Counted from the stretch's first letter, positions 32,387 through 44,430 are shown. The stretch is DNA of 64,000 nucleotides from Alviniconcha marisindica (GCA_018857735.1 JABMCL010002254.1:1336001-1400000); one strand, 5' to 3'. The notes: generated from the sequence alone by a model not told the origin. Made by a program: numbers and translations.

Positions 32387-32537
32387 GAGAGCGGACAGAC
32401 AAGGGGCTAGAGGCACGGGCACAGACCGGCGGGCACCCTGAGAGCGGACAGACAAGGGTCTAGAGGCACGGGCACAGACCGGCGGGCACCCAGAGAGCGG
32501 ACAGACAAGGGGCTAGAGGCACGGGCACAGACCGGCG
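32387..32537. repeat. 53-bp tandem repeat, 3 units
   Basis: Units carry GAGAGCGGACAGACAAGGGG then CTAGAGGCACGGGCACAGAC and CGGCGGGCACC, nearly identical. Confidence 0.93.
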
Positions 32538-32539
32538 TG

Positions 32540-33060
32540 GAGCGGGGCAGATGTGGGGCGGTGGGGGAGACTGGACACCAGCGGGCTGACGTATGCCTGC
32601 GTCCTAACAAAACTATTGATCTAATCACAGAGTGCATCGTGCAAGTAAGCCCAATCTACCCTACAGGGAATGGCGTTCCTTTATTCCTGTGGCTGTCCAG
32701 CTGTCTGCATGAAGATCAATACTAGTGGACACCCACATCTGGGGAAGGTTAAAGGAGCATGGGATGATGGGGGTAGACCTAGTCAGTAACAGACGCAACC
32801 GTGCGACTGAGGCAGTGACCAGTAATGACTGTAACGAGTGCTGGTGAGTGTGTGGGTCAAATCCAGTGAGTAACGGTACTCACGGGTGTAAAGTTCCGTG
32901 CCTCAGGCCCCGCTGTAAGGACTAACACTGTATGCTGCGCTTTCACACCACCACAGTAGATTCATCGTGTTGGGCAGCGTCCTCAGCCGTTTTGCTGTTG
33001 TCTTGGGGATTTATTTAAAAAAAAGAAAAAAAGAGATAGTTTTGGTAGGGATATATGTAT
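32540..33060. other. Unique stretch, no gene recognised
   Basis: No domain-bearing frame or repeat. Confidence 0.45.
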
Positions 33061-33073
33061 ATATATAAACGGA

Positions 33074-33190
33074 GGGGGGGGGGGGGGGGCACAATGTCAG
33101 TAAATAATTGTTGAACAGAATGGGGACCCGAGGCGGATTGGAACCTGCACGCGTCTCGTAACCGACGGACCGCCTTGAGACTTGTGGGCG
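33074..33190 (-). mobile_element. tRNA-like SINE head followed by poly(C) (candidate)
   Basis: On the minus strand, AAGGCGGTCCGTCGGTTACG resembles an A-box region and GGTTCCAATCCGCC is a good B box, with tRNA-like spacing. About 50 bp further, on the same strand, comes a C run (33074-33090), the same head-then-C-run layout seen in the two clear SINEs. The rest of the body is missing. Confidence 0.5.
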
Positions 33191-33242
33191 GCGCTGGTTG
33201 ACGACTGACTGCACGGAGTGTGGCCTGACGACTGACTGAAGA

Positions 33243-33273
33243 CGGGTGTGTGTGTGTGTGGGTGGGTGCGTGC

Positions 33274-33363
<90 letters not shown>
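33243..33363. repeat. (TG)n microsatellite with GGTG/GCGT variants
   Basis: About 40 uninterrupted TG units after a short GGTGGGTGCGTGCG prelude. Confidence 0.96.
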
Positions 33364-33364
<1 letters not shown>

Positions 33365-33497
33365 TGCCGCCAGTAGCTGCTGTGTGCGGACTGCAGCTTT
33401 CTTGTCTTCACGCCTTGTGGTGGCGGTAGACCCATAATTGCTTTTAACTAATGATTTATTTTCGTTCACGGAGATAGATATTTAAAACTCACGCGCG

Positions 33498-33651
<154 letters not shown>

Positions 33652-33844
33652 TGTCCTGATGTTTACCGTTCAGTTTTTGAGACAAAACCAATGGAGCATC
33701 AGCTGTTGTGGTTACCAGCAGTGCCGTCAAGGTGGAGATGGGGTGGGGGAAGGGGCCGGGGTTGTCTGCCTAGTGATGCTATGGGCGTGTACAGTCCGCC
33801 CCCAGCTCCCCCATGTCCGTTGGAACTGCCCAGTTTGTCCACAT

Positions 33845-34016
33845 CAGAGTTCAGGAGCTGTGTGAAAGACGAGGTGGCCGTCCTGGGCTTTCCGTCCTAA
33901 TGAGCCTTACGGTTTCTGTGGACGTAAAGCAACAGTGAACCGTGCTTCGGCATTGGTCACAATTTGTCCCTAATATGTCAACCGACATCCGAGGACATGA
34001 AGCTCTACATCATCAT
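33845..34016 (+). mobile_element. E2 retroposon with perfect 14-bp target duplication
   Basis: Complete copy: CAGAGTTCAGGAGCTGTGTG at the start, central module with GTGGACGTAAAGCAACAG, end GAAGCTCTACATCATCAT. CAGTTTGTCCACAT is present on both sides (33831-33844 and 34017-34030), the longest duplication seen for this family. The right-hand copy is itself the left flank of the SINE that follows. Confidence 0.93.
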
Positions 34017-34030
34017 CAGTTTGTCCACAT

Positions 34031-34335
34031 GTGAGCCGGTTTGGCCAAGCGGCAAGGCGTTAGGCTGGTAAGCGGGGGGACTTCGGTTCAAATCCGCTTC
34101 GGCTCTCCTTTCTCTTCAAAAGTTGTGGTCTGTGGACACTCTTGTGACTTTGTCCCTCACAATTAATGAAACATTAAAATGTCTCACATCGCTGCCCATC
34201 TTAATGCAGGAGTCATTCTGGTGGTGACAGTGTAACGATAGGTATTTAACCCCCCCCCCCCCCCTCCTCTCCCCGTCCCTAATGAGCTTTGTGGTTTCTG
34301 TGGACGTTAAGCACCATGTTTACTTACTTACTTAC
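34031..34335 (+). mobile_element. tRNA-derived SINE, copy 2, with target duplication
   Basis: The same family as 27873-28181: head GTGAGCCGGTTTGGCCAAGC, A box at 34042-34052, B box GGTTCAAATCC at 34085-34095, a C run of about 18 at 34250-34267, and the module TGTGGTTTCTGTGGACGTTA-AGCACCATG followed by a TTACTTACTTACTTAC tail. It has GTTTGTCCA on both sides (34019-34027 and 34336-34344). A 5-base insertion (GCTTC) after the B box distinguishes it. Confidence 0.9.
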
Positions 34336-34350
34336 GTTTGTCCATTCAGG

Positions 34351-34385
34351 GTTTCTGTGGACGTTAACCGCTATGTTACTTACTT
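34351..34385 (+). mobile_element. Isolated SINE 3' tail
   Basis: GTTTCTGTGGACGTTAACCG then CTATGTTACTTACTT: only the last 35 bp of the SINE, lying between two TTTGTCCA-like strings. It is consistent with a severely 5'-truncated insertion. Confidence 0.65.
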
Positions 34386-34397
34386 CGTCTGTCCACT

Positions 34398-34504
34398 GGA
34401 GAGCTCAGGGGCTGTGTAAAAGTCGAGGTGGCGGGCCCCGGCTAACCATCCGTAATAATCCTGATGGTTTCTGTGGACGTAAAGCAACAGTGAAACGGAA
34501 AAAA
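34398..34504 (+). mobile_element. E2 retroposon, truncated, with 10-bp target duplication
   Basis: GAGAGCTCAGGGGCTGTGTA through GTGGACGTAAAGCAACAGTG, then an A-rich end. TCTGTCCACT precedes (34388-34397) and follows (34505-34514). The copy stops right after the first GGACGTAAAGCAACA module and so lacks the second half seen in other copies. Confidence 0.8.
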
Positions 34505-34748
34505 TCTGTCCACTCAGAGTTCGAACAAACTGTGTTCCAGTGGAGTGTGGACACGCTTAGCCAGTAGCCACTTTTAGCTTGTCTGGGGGCACAGGGCTCA
34601 GCAGGTCACGGCGCTGACGCAGCTGTCTGAGCCAAGGACGGAGTGCCACTCGACCATCCTTCCCGGGAAAGTACTGTCCAAGGGTCTGGGTCCATGGCAG
34701 TGAAGTCAGCGTTGTCCGCAGGATGGTCACGGCGGGCAAGGCAGGACT

Positions 34749-35120
<372 letters not shown>

Positions 35121-35324
35121 TTGCGGACGGCGAAAACAGTTTGATCTACACATGACTGAACGACTCGCAAGAGAAAGGTCATGATCTATGTCGGCAATTA
35201 TACTTAATTTAAATAATGCAAAATAGAGTGTGCTCGTCCCTGAAAACGACGAAAACCAGAAAGGGTCGCCAGAAAGAGGTCAAAAATCGGGTGGAAGAAA
35301 CACATTTTTGTCAGCAAGGCTCTC

Positions 35325-36812
35325 TGTCATGTCCTCCTCCTCTTCTCTCTCGCCCTCTCCCTGACACCCCGCTCTATCTCCCCTTCCCCGCCCTCTCCCT
35401 CACACCCCTCTCTGTCTCCCCTCCCCGCCCTCTCCTTCACACCCCTCTCTGTCTCCCCTTCTCCGCCCTCTCCTTCACACCCCTCTCTGTCTCCCCTTCC
35501 CCGTTTCTCCCTCTCTGTCTCCCCTTCCCCGCCCTCTCCTTCACACCTCTCTCTGTCTCCCCTCCCCGCCCTCTCTGTCTCCCCTTCACCGCCCTCTCCT
35601 TCACACCCCTCTCTGTCTCCCCTCCCCGCCCTCTCCTTCACACCCCTCTCTGTCTCCCCTTCCCCGTTTCTCCCTCTCTGTCTCCCCTTCCCCGCCCTCT
35701 CCTTCACACCTTTCTCTGTCTCCCCTCCCCGCCCTCTCTGTCTCCCCTTCACCGCCCTCTCCTTCACACCCCTCTCTGTCTCCCCTTCACCGCCCTCTCC
35801 TTCACACCCCTCTCTGTCTCCCCTTCACCGCCCTCTCCTTCACACCCCTTCTGTCTCCACCTTCACCCCTCTCTCCCTCTCCCACACCCCTCTCTGTCTC
35901 CCCTTCACCGCCCTCTCTGTCACCCTTCTCTGTCTGTCCCACTCTCTCAACCCCCTCTTTTCTCCCTCTCCCCCACACCCCTCTCATTGTCTCCCCTTCC
36001 CCGACCTCTCTCTCAGTCTCTGTCACCCTTCTATGTCTGTCCCACTCTCTCCACCCCCTCTTTTCTCCCTCTCCCCCACACCCCTCTCATTGTCTCCCCT
36101 TCCCCGACCTCTCTCTCAGTCTCTGTCACCCTTCTTTGTCTGTCCCACTCTCTCCACCCCCTCTTTTCTCCCTCTCCCCCACACCCCTCTCATTGTCTCC
36201 CCTTCCCCGACCTCTCTCTCAGTCTCTGTCACCCTTCTTTGTCTGTCCCACTCTCTCCACCCCCTCTTTTCTCCCTCTCATTCTCAAAAACCAGCTGCTC
36301 CCTCACACCCCCATCACCCTCCCCGTTTCCTCTCTATCTCCCTCCTCTCCCCTGTTTCCTCTCTTTCTCCCTCCTCTCCCCTGTTTCCTCTCTTTCTCCC
36401 TCCTCTCTCTCCCGTTTCCTCTCTTTCTCTTTCCTCTCTCTCCCTGTTTCCTCTCTTTCTCCCTCCTCTCTCTCCCTGTTTCCTCTCTTTCTCCCTCCTC
36501 TCTCTCCCTGTTTCCTCTCTTTCTCCCTCCTCTCTCTCCCTGTTTCCTCTCTTTCTCCCTCCTCTCTCTCCCGTTTCCTCTCTTTCTCCTTCCTCTCTCT
36601 CCCTGTTTCCTCTCTTTCTCCCTCCTCTCTCTCCCTGTTTCCTCTCTTTCTCCCTCCTCTCCCCTCTTTCCTCTCTTTCTCCCTCCTCTCTCCTGTTTCC
36701 TCTCTTTCTCCCTCCTCTCTCTCTCCCTGTTTCCTCTCTTTCTCCCTCCTCTCTCTCTCCATTTCCTCACTTTCTCCCTCCTCTCTCTTGACCAGCTGCT
36801 CTCCCCCCCCCT
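35325..36812. repeat. 1.49-kb polypyrimidine block with three nested arrays
   Basis: Left part: CCTTCACACCCCTCTCTGTC-TCCCCTTCCCCGCC units, with a repeated longer unit of about 140 bp. Middle (35935-36275): about 103-bp units with CACTCTCTCCACCCCCTCTT and CTCATTGTCTCCCCTTCCCC. Right (36320-36780): about 33-bp units of TTTCCTCTCTTTCTCCCTCC-TCTCTCTCCCTG. Purines are rare throughout. The 546-residue plus frame is Ser/Pro/Leu low complexity. Confidence 0.96.
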
Positions 36813-36814
36813 TT

Positions 36815-37165
36815 CCCCCGACACAAGCACACACTATGATGTATGTAGGTCCCTGACAAGACTGGCAAGCAGAGGGTGGTGGGGAGTGGGGATGGGGGGT
36901 GGTCTGTAATTGCTGCTTCTCCCAGAGAGCCGGTCCCCGGGGAGAGGTGTGAGGGACGCAGCGTGAATACGGTCAGTCACAGCCGCCACACACAGGCTGA
37001 CTGACAAAAAAGAAAACAAGAAAAATAAGAAATAAAAATAAATAAAAAGAAGCAGAAGGATGGAAAGAAAAGGGGTTAAACAACGCCCAAAAACTAGAGC
37101 TGTCCAGCACTTCGACAAGCAACCCGCCAGACACTGCCTGGTGAGAGTTGTCAGTACTCGCGCAC
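36815..37165. other. Unique stretch, no gene recognised
   Basis: G-rich at 36880-36900 and A-rich at 37005-37075; no gene. Confidence 0.45.
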
Positions 37166-37170
37166 ACTAA

Positions 37171-37189
37171 TCCCCCCCCCCCCCCCCCC

Positions 37190-37222
<33 letters not shown>
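37171..37222. repeat. Poly(C) run, interrupted once
   Basis: About 52 bp of C with one A near 37190. The right boundary continues CACCCCCCGGCCCC. Confidence 0.95.
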
Positions 37223-37224
37223 AC

Positions 37225-37735
37225 CCCCCGGCCCCAACCCACTCCCCCATCGGGAAAGTTCGGACACGGAAAGCCAACACTGACCCAGTTTCACGTTGTG
37301 GAAGCCGCCACCACCTTCACATTTGGTCAGCATCAAGGAAACCGGTAGGCCCCATGAAATGGTCAAACTCCATGGAGTGTATCACCAGGACAATGTGAAC
37401 GTCTCTCTCTTGAACAGTCAACGAGGAACAGCTTAGGCAAAACCTTAACCCAACGTCAGAGTTTGTTGGAAATGTGGCACCCATTGGCTACAGTCAGGAA
37501 CCCCGGCTTACACCTGGTCATGTCCTTAATCCTCGAAGTGTGTAATTGTAAATATACAGGCGTGTTGACACTGGAGCGAGGAAACGATTCTTCCGGGTGG
37601 CTGCCGACCAGCAATACCCCACTTGCCTTCATGAAGAATTCGCCACAGCAGGTTTCTCCACTCCGAAAGTGCTATGCCTATTTTATCACATAAAAGTCCT
37701 GTGAGAGTACAGTATACATTCATGTACTTACCTAT
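37225..37735. other. Unique stretch, no gene recognised
   Basis: Open frames up to 99 residues, no domain. Confidence 0.45.
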
Positions 37736-37824
37736 GTAGGTCGGAGATGGCGGGGCCGAGGGGTTACGGTCTGGGACTGACGATGGAGCCTGGGGGTTCG
37801 AGCCGCAGCCCCCCCCCCCCCCCA
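37736..37824 (+). mobile_element. tRNA-like SINE head followed by poly(C) (candidate)
   Basis: GATGGCGGGGCCGAGGGGTT resembles an A-box region and GGGTTCGAGCC (37794-37804) is a B box. A C run (37808-37822) follows at once. No tail is visible, because a 29-bp array starts soon after. Confidence 0.5.
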
Positions 37825-37844
37825 CCCCCGTTCATTACCTCATG

Positions 37845-38435
37845 TTAAAAATCCTACAGCCTGTACAATCATGGTACAAATCCTACAGCCTGTACAGTCG
37901 TGGTAAAGATCCTACAGCTTGTACAGTCATGGTAAAAATCTTACAGCCTGTACGATCATGGTAAAAATCCTACAGCTTGTACAATCATTGTAAAACTCCT
38001 ACAGTCTGTACAATCATGGTAAAACTCCTACAGCCTGTCCAATCATGGTAAAACTCCTACAGTCTGCATAATCATGGTAAAACTCCTACAGCCTGTACAA
38101 CCATGGTAAACATCCTACAGCCTGTACAATCATGGTAAACATCCTACAGCCTGTACAATCATGGTAAAAATCCTACAGCCTGTACAAGCATGGTAAAAAA
38201 CCTACAGTCTGTACAATCATTGTAAAAATCCTACAGCCTGTACGATCATGGTAAAAATCCTACAGCCAGTACAATCATGGTAAAAACCATACAGCCTATA
38301 CAATCATGGGGAGAATCCTACAGCCTGTACAATCCTGGTAAAAACCATACAGCCTATACAATCATGGGGAGAATCCTACAGCCTGTACAATCATGGGGGA
38401 AATCCTACAGCCTGTACAATCATGGGGAAATCCTA
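37845..38435. repeat. 29-bp minisatellite, about 20 units
   Basis: Core ATCCTACAGCCTGTACAATC then ATGGTAAAA. Right-end units change to ATGGGGAGA/ATGGGGGAA. Confidence 0.95.
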
Positions 38436-38644
38436 TGGCAGCAGAAAACGTTAGTCTTATGAAGGTTTTGTGCAGACGCGACCAACGTGAAGGATCAGTT
38501 AGGCTGGTAACGCCACTCTGTCGCTGTTGGTTTTGTTCAGGGACATCGACCCGACCTTCCAGTGGAACAATCCACAGTGGCGCCATCCGCTTTTGGTTGC
38601 AGGACACGATCACCGCACCTTCGCGCGCGCCCCGGCCACACACC

Positions 38645-38671
38645 ACGGGCACACACACCACACACACACAA

Positions 38672-38743
<72 letters not shown>
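38645..38743. repeat. (CA)n microsatellite
   Basis: About 48 CA units with early CC interruptions. Confidence 0.96.
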
Positions 38744-38746
<3 letters not shown>

Positions 38747-39049
38747 GGGAGAGAAGACAACAAATATTGATTTACTGTAAAAATGTAGAACAGACTGATT
38801 TTTACGGCGCTCATTGTGATTTGTGCTTGCACAAAGGAGGCTACGTTACGAAGTGTTGCAGGTTTTTATTACGGTCTTCGCCTCTTTACAGCCATCTCGT
38901 TGCCTGGCTCTGACAGCTCTCTTCAGTGGAAACCTCCCTTTCCATTACTCCTCTCTACTTTTCTGGGATTCCGGAAACTTCTACCTCTTATACAGTACAT
39001 TGTGTGTTTGACTGTGATGAGCATAGCAATGCAAATTGTCGGGCCAAAA

Positions 39050-39990
39050 GACCGGCGGAGCGGCCAGTGCGACAATGCTGAACGGTGACCGGCCAGTACG
39101 ACAATGCTGAACGGTGACCGGCCAGTACGACAATGCTGAACGGTGACCGGCCAGTACGACAATGCTGAACGGTGACCGGCCAGTACGACAGTGCTGAACG
39201 GTGCGGCCAGTACGACAATGCTGAACGGTGCCGGGCCAGTAAAGGGGGGCAGGTGCTGAACGGTGACCGGCCAGTACGACAATGCTGAACGGTGACCGGC
39301 CAGTACGACAGTGCTGAACGGTGACCGGCCAGTACGACAGTGCTGAACGGTGACCGGCCAGTACGACAATGCTGAACGGTGCGGCCAGTACGACAATGCT
39401 GAACGGTGACCGGCCAGTACGACAATGCTGAACGGTGACCGGCCAGTACGACAATGCTGAACGGTGCGGCCAGTACGACAATGCTGAACGGTGACCGGCC
39501 AGTACGACAATGCTGAACGGTGACCGGCCAGTACGACAATGCTGAACGGTGACCGGCCAGTACGACAGTGCTGAACGGTGACCGGCCAGTACGACAATGC
39601 TGAACGGTGACCGGCCAGTACGACAATGCTGAACGGTGCGGCCAGTACGACAATGCTGAACGGTGACCGGCCAGTACGACAATGCTGAACGGTGCGGCCA
39701 GTACGACAATGCTGAACGGTGCGGCCAGTAGACAATGCTGAACGGTGACCGGCCAGTACGACAATGCTGAACGGTGCGGCCAGTACGACAATGCTGAACG
39801 GTGACCGGCCAGTACGACAATGCTGAACGGTGCGGCCAGTACGACAATGCTGAACGGTGCCGGCCAGTAGACAATGCTGAACGGTGACCGGCCAGTACGA
39901 CAATGCTGAACGTGTGCGGCCATACTGAATGCTGAACGGGTGCGGCCAGTACGATGTGAACTGCGGCCAGTACGACAATGCTGAACGTCG
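39050..39990. repeat. 29-bp minisatellite, about 32 units
   Basis: Core CCAGTACGACAATGCTGAAC then GGTGACCGG. A recurrent 3-base deletion variant (GGTGCGG) shortens many units to 26. The rightmost units are degenerate. Minus frames of 340-780 residues across this and the next array are repeat by-products. Confidence 0.96.
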
Positions 39991-40139
39991 GACGTGCAAC
40001 CATATAGGCCGGGGTGACGGCAGACGAAACTGAACGTGACGGAGGACGGAGGGTGCGAGGTGTACGCGGTGTGACCGGGCCGAGCCGTAAATACTGAACG
40101 GCGCAGTGACAGGCTGAAGCGCGTCACATCTGACGGGAC

Positions 40140-41265
40140 GGGTGCAATGCGAGGGGGCGTGCGAGGTGGTTGACAGGGGGTGCGGGGTTGTTGACAGGGG
40201 TGTGCGAGGTTCTCTGACAGGGGGAGGGTGGGTGCGGCAGTGACAGGGGTGCGGGGATGTGACAGGGGGTGTGCGAGGGTTGCTTGACAGGAGGTCCGGG
40301 TGTGACGGACAGTGGGGGTGGACGGGGTGTGGGGGGTGTTGACTAGGGGTGTCGGGGTTGTTGACAGGGGTGTGCTGAGGCTTCTGACAGGGGAGGGGGG
40401 GGTTGGCGAGGTGGGTTGACAGGGGTGTGCGGGGTTGTTGACAGGGGTGTGCGAGGTTCCTGACGGGGGGGGGGGGGTGCGGGGTGTGACAGGGGTGTGC
40501 GGGGTTGTTGACAGGGGTGTGCGAGGTTCCTGACAGGGGGGGGGGGGTGGGTGCGGGGTTGTTGACAGGGGTGTGCGGGGTTGTTGACAGGGGTTGTGCG
40601 AGTTCCTGACAGGGGGGTGGGGGTGGGCGGGGTTGTTGACAGGGGTGTGCGGGGTTGTTGACAGGAGTGTGCGAGGTTCCTGACAGGGGGAGGTGGGGTG
40701 CGGGGTTGTTGACAGGTTGAGGTTCCTGACAGGGGGGGGGGGGGGTGCGGGGTTGTTGACAGGGGTGCACGGGGTTGTTGACAGGGGTGTGCGAGGTTCC
40801 TGACGGGGAGGGGGGGGGGTGGGTGCGGGTTGTTGACAGGGGTGTGCGGGGTTGTTGACAGGGGTGTGCGAGGTTCCTGACAGGGGGGAGGGGGTGCGGG
40901 GTTGTTGACAGGGGTGTGCGGGGCTGTTGACAGGGGTGTGCGCGGTTGTTGACAGGGGTGTGCGGAGTTCCTGACAGGGAGGGGGGTGCGGGGTTGTTGA
41001 CAGGGGGGTGCGGGGTTGTTGACAGGGGGTGGGTGGGGTGCGGGGTTGTTGACAGGGGGGGTGCGGGGTTGTTGACAGGGGTGTGCGAAGTTCTTGACGG
41101 GCCGGGGGGAGGGGGGTGGAGGGGGGAGGTTGTTGACAGGGGTTGCGGGGTTCTTGACAGGCTGGGGGGGGGGGGGGGGGGGTTCGGGGTTGTTGACCGA
41201 TGATTGTGTTGACAGGGGGACTGCGGGGTTGTTGACAGGGGTGTGTGGGGTTGTTGACAGGACAC
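40140..41265. repeat. 1.1-kb G-rich array
   Basis: Units built from GGGGTTGTTGACAGGGGTGT and GCGAGGTTCCTGACAGGGGG with runs of up to 18 G. The G-runs on the plus strand are spaced a few bases apart over more than a kilobase, so quadruplex formation is plausible. Confidence 0.95.
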
Positions 41266-41269
41266 CTGG

Positions 41270-41395
41270 TGCAGGGGTCACGTTGGCGAGGGGGGGTGGG
41301 GGTGGGGTGGGGGGAGAGAAGGCGAGGTGGTGGGGGGGAGGGGGAGAGAGAGAAGGCGAGGTGGTGGTGGTGGTGGGGGGGGGGGGGGTGACGAG
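41270..41395. repeat. G/GA-rich tract
   Basis: GGGGGTGGGGGTGGGG, GAGAGAGAGAAGGCGAGG and GGTGGTGGTGG stretches ending the G-rich region. Confidence 0.9.
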
Positions 41396-41399
41396 GGAG

Positions 41400-41790
41400 T
41401 ATCGAGTGTCGTACAGACTGCCAGCAGCCTCACCCGGCTTAAAGGTCAGGTTGTACAAACACGCAGTGTCGGCAGTTCGGGCACTGGAGACAAACGACAG
41501 CATTCGCGTCTTGTTTCTGAAGGCAACGAAACCCGACATTTTAGCGCGAAACAGCTGGACAGGTGCTACAGTAAAAATATAATCATGTATGCAGTTAGGG
41601 ACACAGCATGGTCTGTGTTACGACCCTACAGAAAACGTCCACAGGCGACTGGATAAAAAAAGGGGGGAAAGAAAAAAGATTACTTAGAGAAATACGACTT
41701 ACAGTTTAACATTACTAACATGCACGCGCAACATAACTTGACCTTGAAGTTCGAAGGGTACCAGATTTAGTGTGAAGGGATGAGACACTG
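41400..41790. other. Unique stretch, no gene recognised
   Basis: No frame with a domain. Confidence 0.45.
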
Positions 41791-41791
41791 T

Positions 41792-43290
41792 AACCAGACT
41801 GGCAAGCAGTGATTGTAACCAGAATAGCCAGACGCAGTGCAATGACTGACTACACTGACCAGACCTAGTACAGAGACTGTAACCAGATTGGCCAGACCTA
41901 GTGCGTGACTGTCGGTAACCAGACTGGCCAGACCTAGTGCAGTGACTGTCGGTAACCAGACTGGCCAGACCTAGTGCAGTGACTGTCGGTAACCAGTCTG
42001 GCCAGACCCAATGTAGTGTCTGTCTGTAACCAGTCTGGCCAGACCTAGTGCAGTGACTGTCGGTAACCAGTCTGGCCAGACCTAGTGCAATGACTGTAAC
42101 CAGACTGACCAGACCTAGTGCAGTGACTGTCGGTAACCAGACTGGCCAGACATAGTGCAGTGACTGTCGGTAACCAGACTGGCCAGACATAGTGCAGTGA
42201 CTGTCTGTAACCAGACTGACCAGACCTAGTGCAGTGACTGTAACCAGACTGACCAGACTAGTGCAGTGTCTGTAACCAGACTGACCAGGCCTAGTGCAGT
42301 GTCTGTAACCAGACTGACCAGACCTAGTGCAGTGTCTGTAACCAGACTGACCAGACTAGTGCAGTGACTGTAACCAGACTGGCCAGACCTAGTGCAGTGA
42401 CTGTAACCAAACTGACCAGACTAGTGCAGTGTCTGTAACCAGACTGACCAGGCCTAGTGCAGTGACTGTAACCAGACTGATCAGACTAGTGCAGTGACTT
42501 TAACCAGACTGACCAGACTAGTGCAGTGTCTGTAACCAGACTGACCAGGCCTAGTGCAGTGACTGTAACCAGACTGACCAGACTAGTGCGGTGTCTGTAA
42601 CCAGACTGACCAGACTAGTGCAGTGTCTGTAACCAGACTGACCAGACTAGTGCGGTGTCTGTAACCAGACTGACCAGACTAGTGCAGTGTCTGTAACCAG
42701 ACTGACCAGACTAGCGCGGTGTCTGTAACCAGACTGACCAGACTAGCGCGGTGACTGTAACCAGACTGACCAGACTAGCGCGGTGTCTGTAACCAGACTG
42801 ACCAGACTAGCGCGGTGTCTGTAACCAGACTGACGAGACTAGCGCGGTGTCTGTAACCAGACTGACGAGACTAGCGCGGTGTCTGTAACCAGACTGACGA
42901 GACTAGGCGGTGTCTGTAACCAGACTGACCAGACTAGCGCGTGTCTGTAACCAGACTGACCAGACTAGCGCAGTGTCTGTAACCAGACTGACCAGACTAG
43001 CGCGGTGTCTGTAACCAGACTGACCAGACTAGCGCGGTGTCTGTAACCAGACTGACGAGACTAGCGCGGTGTCTGTAACCAGACTGACGAGACTAGCGCG
43101 GTGTCTGTAACCAGACTGACGAGACTAGCGCGGTGTCTGTAACCAGACTGACCAGACTAGCGCAGTGTCTGTAACCAGACTGACCAGACTAGCGCGGTGT
43201 CTGTAACCAGACTGACGAGACTAGCGCGGTGTCTGTAACCAGACTGACGAGACTAGCGCGGTGTCTGTAACCAGACTGACCAGACCCAGA
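41792..43290. repeat. 32-bp minisatellite, about 47 units, with directional divergence
   Basis: Core GTAACCAGACTGACCAGACT. Left units read CTAGTGCAGTGACTGTCG and TGGCCAG. Middle units read CTAGTGCAGTGTCTG and TGACCAG. Right units read CTAGCGCGGTGTCTG and TGACGAG or TGACCAG. The order of variants is a gradient along the array. Confidence 0.96.
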
Positions 43291-43294
43291 GAGA

Positions 43295-43840
43295 GTGACT
43301 GCAGGCCGACAGAGCAGGAGCTGCGAGCCGGCAGACTGGAAGCCGGAGTGGAAATGAAGACAAACACACAAACGGTCGTGGACGGTGGCGGCAACGATTG
43401 ATCTCACCCCACCACTAGTCTCCCGCCGTGGAAGGAGGCAGCGGCGGCGGCATCGTAGTCGTGGCAGTCGTTGGGAGCTGCGACTGGTGGCGGTATGGGA
43501 AGTGTGCGGGACTGGGCCTGTGTCAGGCTGGCGAGAGGGGCGGGGCGGGGCGGGGGGGGGGGGGCTGGCTGACAAAGGGCGGCATTAGGCCGGCGCTGGC
43601 TGGGGCCCCAGCCCCGGTGTCGTCGCCGTGCCAGCTGTGTGCGTCCCGCTCTGTGTCAGTCAGCGTAGCGCGTCACCGTGCCGTCCCTCTCCACACGCTG
43701 CCCAGTCACTGGAACCTCGCTCAGGGCGCACAGAGGGAGGGCAGACACCGTGTCAGTGGACACGGACACTGCTTGACGGGCTGTGCTGCGGCTGGAGGGA
43801 AACTTGCGCTGGCGGAACTCCAGTGGTTACTTGAACGCGA
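43295..43840. other. GC-rich unique sequence, no gene recognised
   Basis: Overlapping plus frames (43385-43889) are Arg/Gly-rich and unlike any family. A G run lies at about 43551-43564. Confidence 0.4.
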
Positions 43841-43844
43841 TAAG

Positions 43845-44430
43845 AACAGCGCCGTGAGGTTACAGACAGAAATGAGAACAGCGCCGTGAGGTTACAGAAC
43901 AGACAGGAATGAGAACATCAGTGTGAGGTTACAGAACAGGCAGGAATGAGAACATCAGTGTGAGTTTACAGAACACACAGGAATGAGAACATCGATGTGA
44001 GGTTACAGACTGGAGGTACTGTGGTAAGTTTGAGCACGATAAGAGCATCACCGTGAGGTTACAGACAGGAATAAGTACATCGCCGTGGGGTTACACTTAC
44101 AGACAGGAATAAGTACATCACCGTGAGGTTACAGACAGGAATAAGTACATCACCTTAAGGTTACAGACAGGAATAAGTACATCGCCGTGGGGTTACACTT
44201 ACAGACAGGAATAAGTACATCGCCTTAAGGTTACAGACAGGAATAAGTACATCGCCGTGAGGTTACAGACAGGAATAAGTACATCGCCGTGGGGTTACAG
44301 ACAGGAATAAGTACATCACCGTGAGGTTACAGACAGGAATAAGTACATAGGTGAGAAGTTACAGACAGAAACAAGAACATTGTGTGAAGATACAGGACAG
44401 AAACAAGAACATTGTGTGAAGTTACAGACT
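43845..44430. repeat. About 32-bp minisatellite, about 18 units
   Basis: Core GAGGTTACAGACAGGAATAA then GTACATCGCCGT. Outer units on both sides are more diverged than the centre. Confidence 0.94.

Noticed and set aside
35216..36856. 546-residue plus frame and overlapping 250-residue frames
   Set aside because: Ser/Pro/Leu low complexity produced entirely by polypyrimidine repeats; other frames and the minus strand are open too.
38923..41539. Minus-strand frames of 340-780 residues
   Set aside because: They cross a 29-bp array and a G-rich array and read only repeat peptides (SALSYWPVTV, HPCQQP). There is no domain, and several frames are open at once.
43385..43889. Overlapping GC-rich plus frames as a gene
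   Set aside because: Arg/Gly-rich, no domain, start and end arbitrary, and it lies between two arrays.
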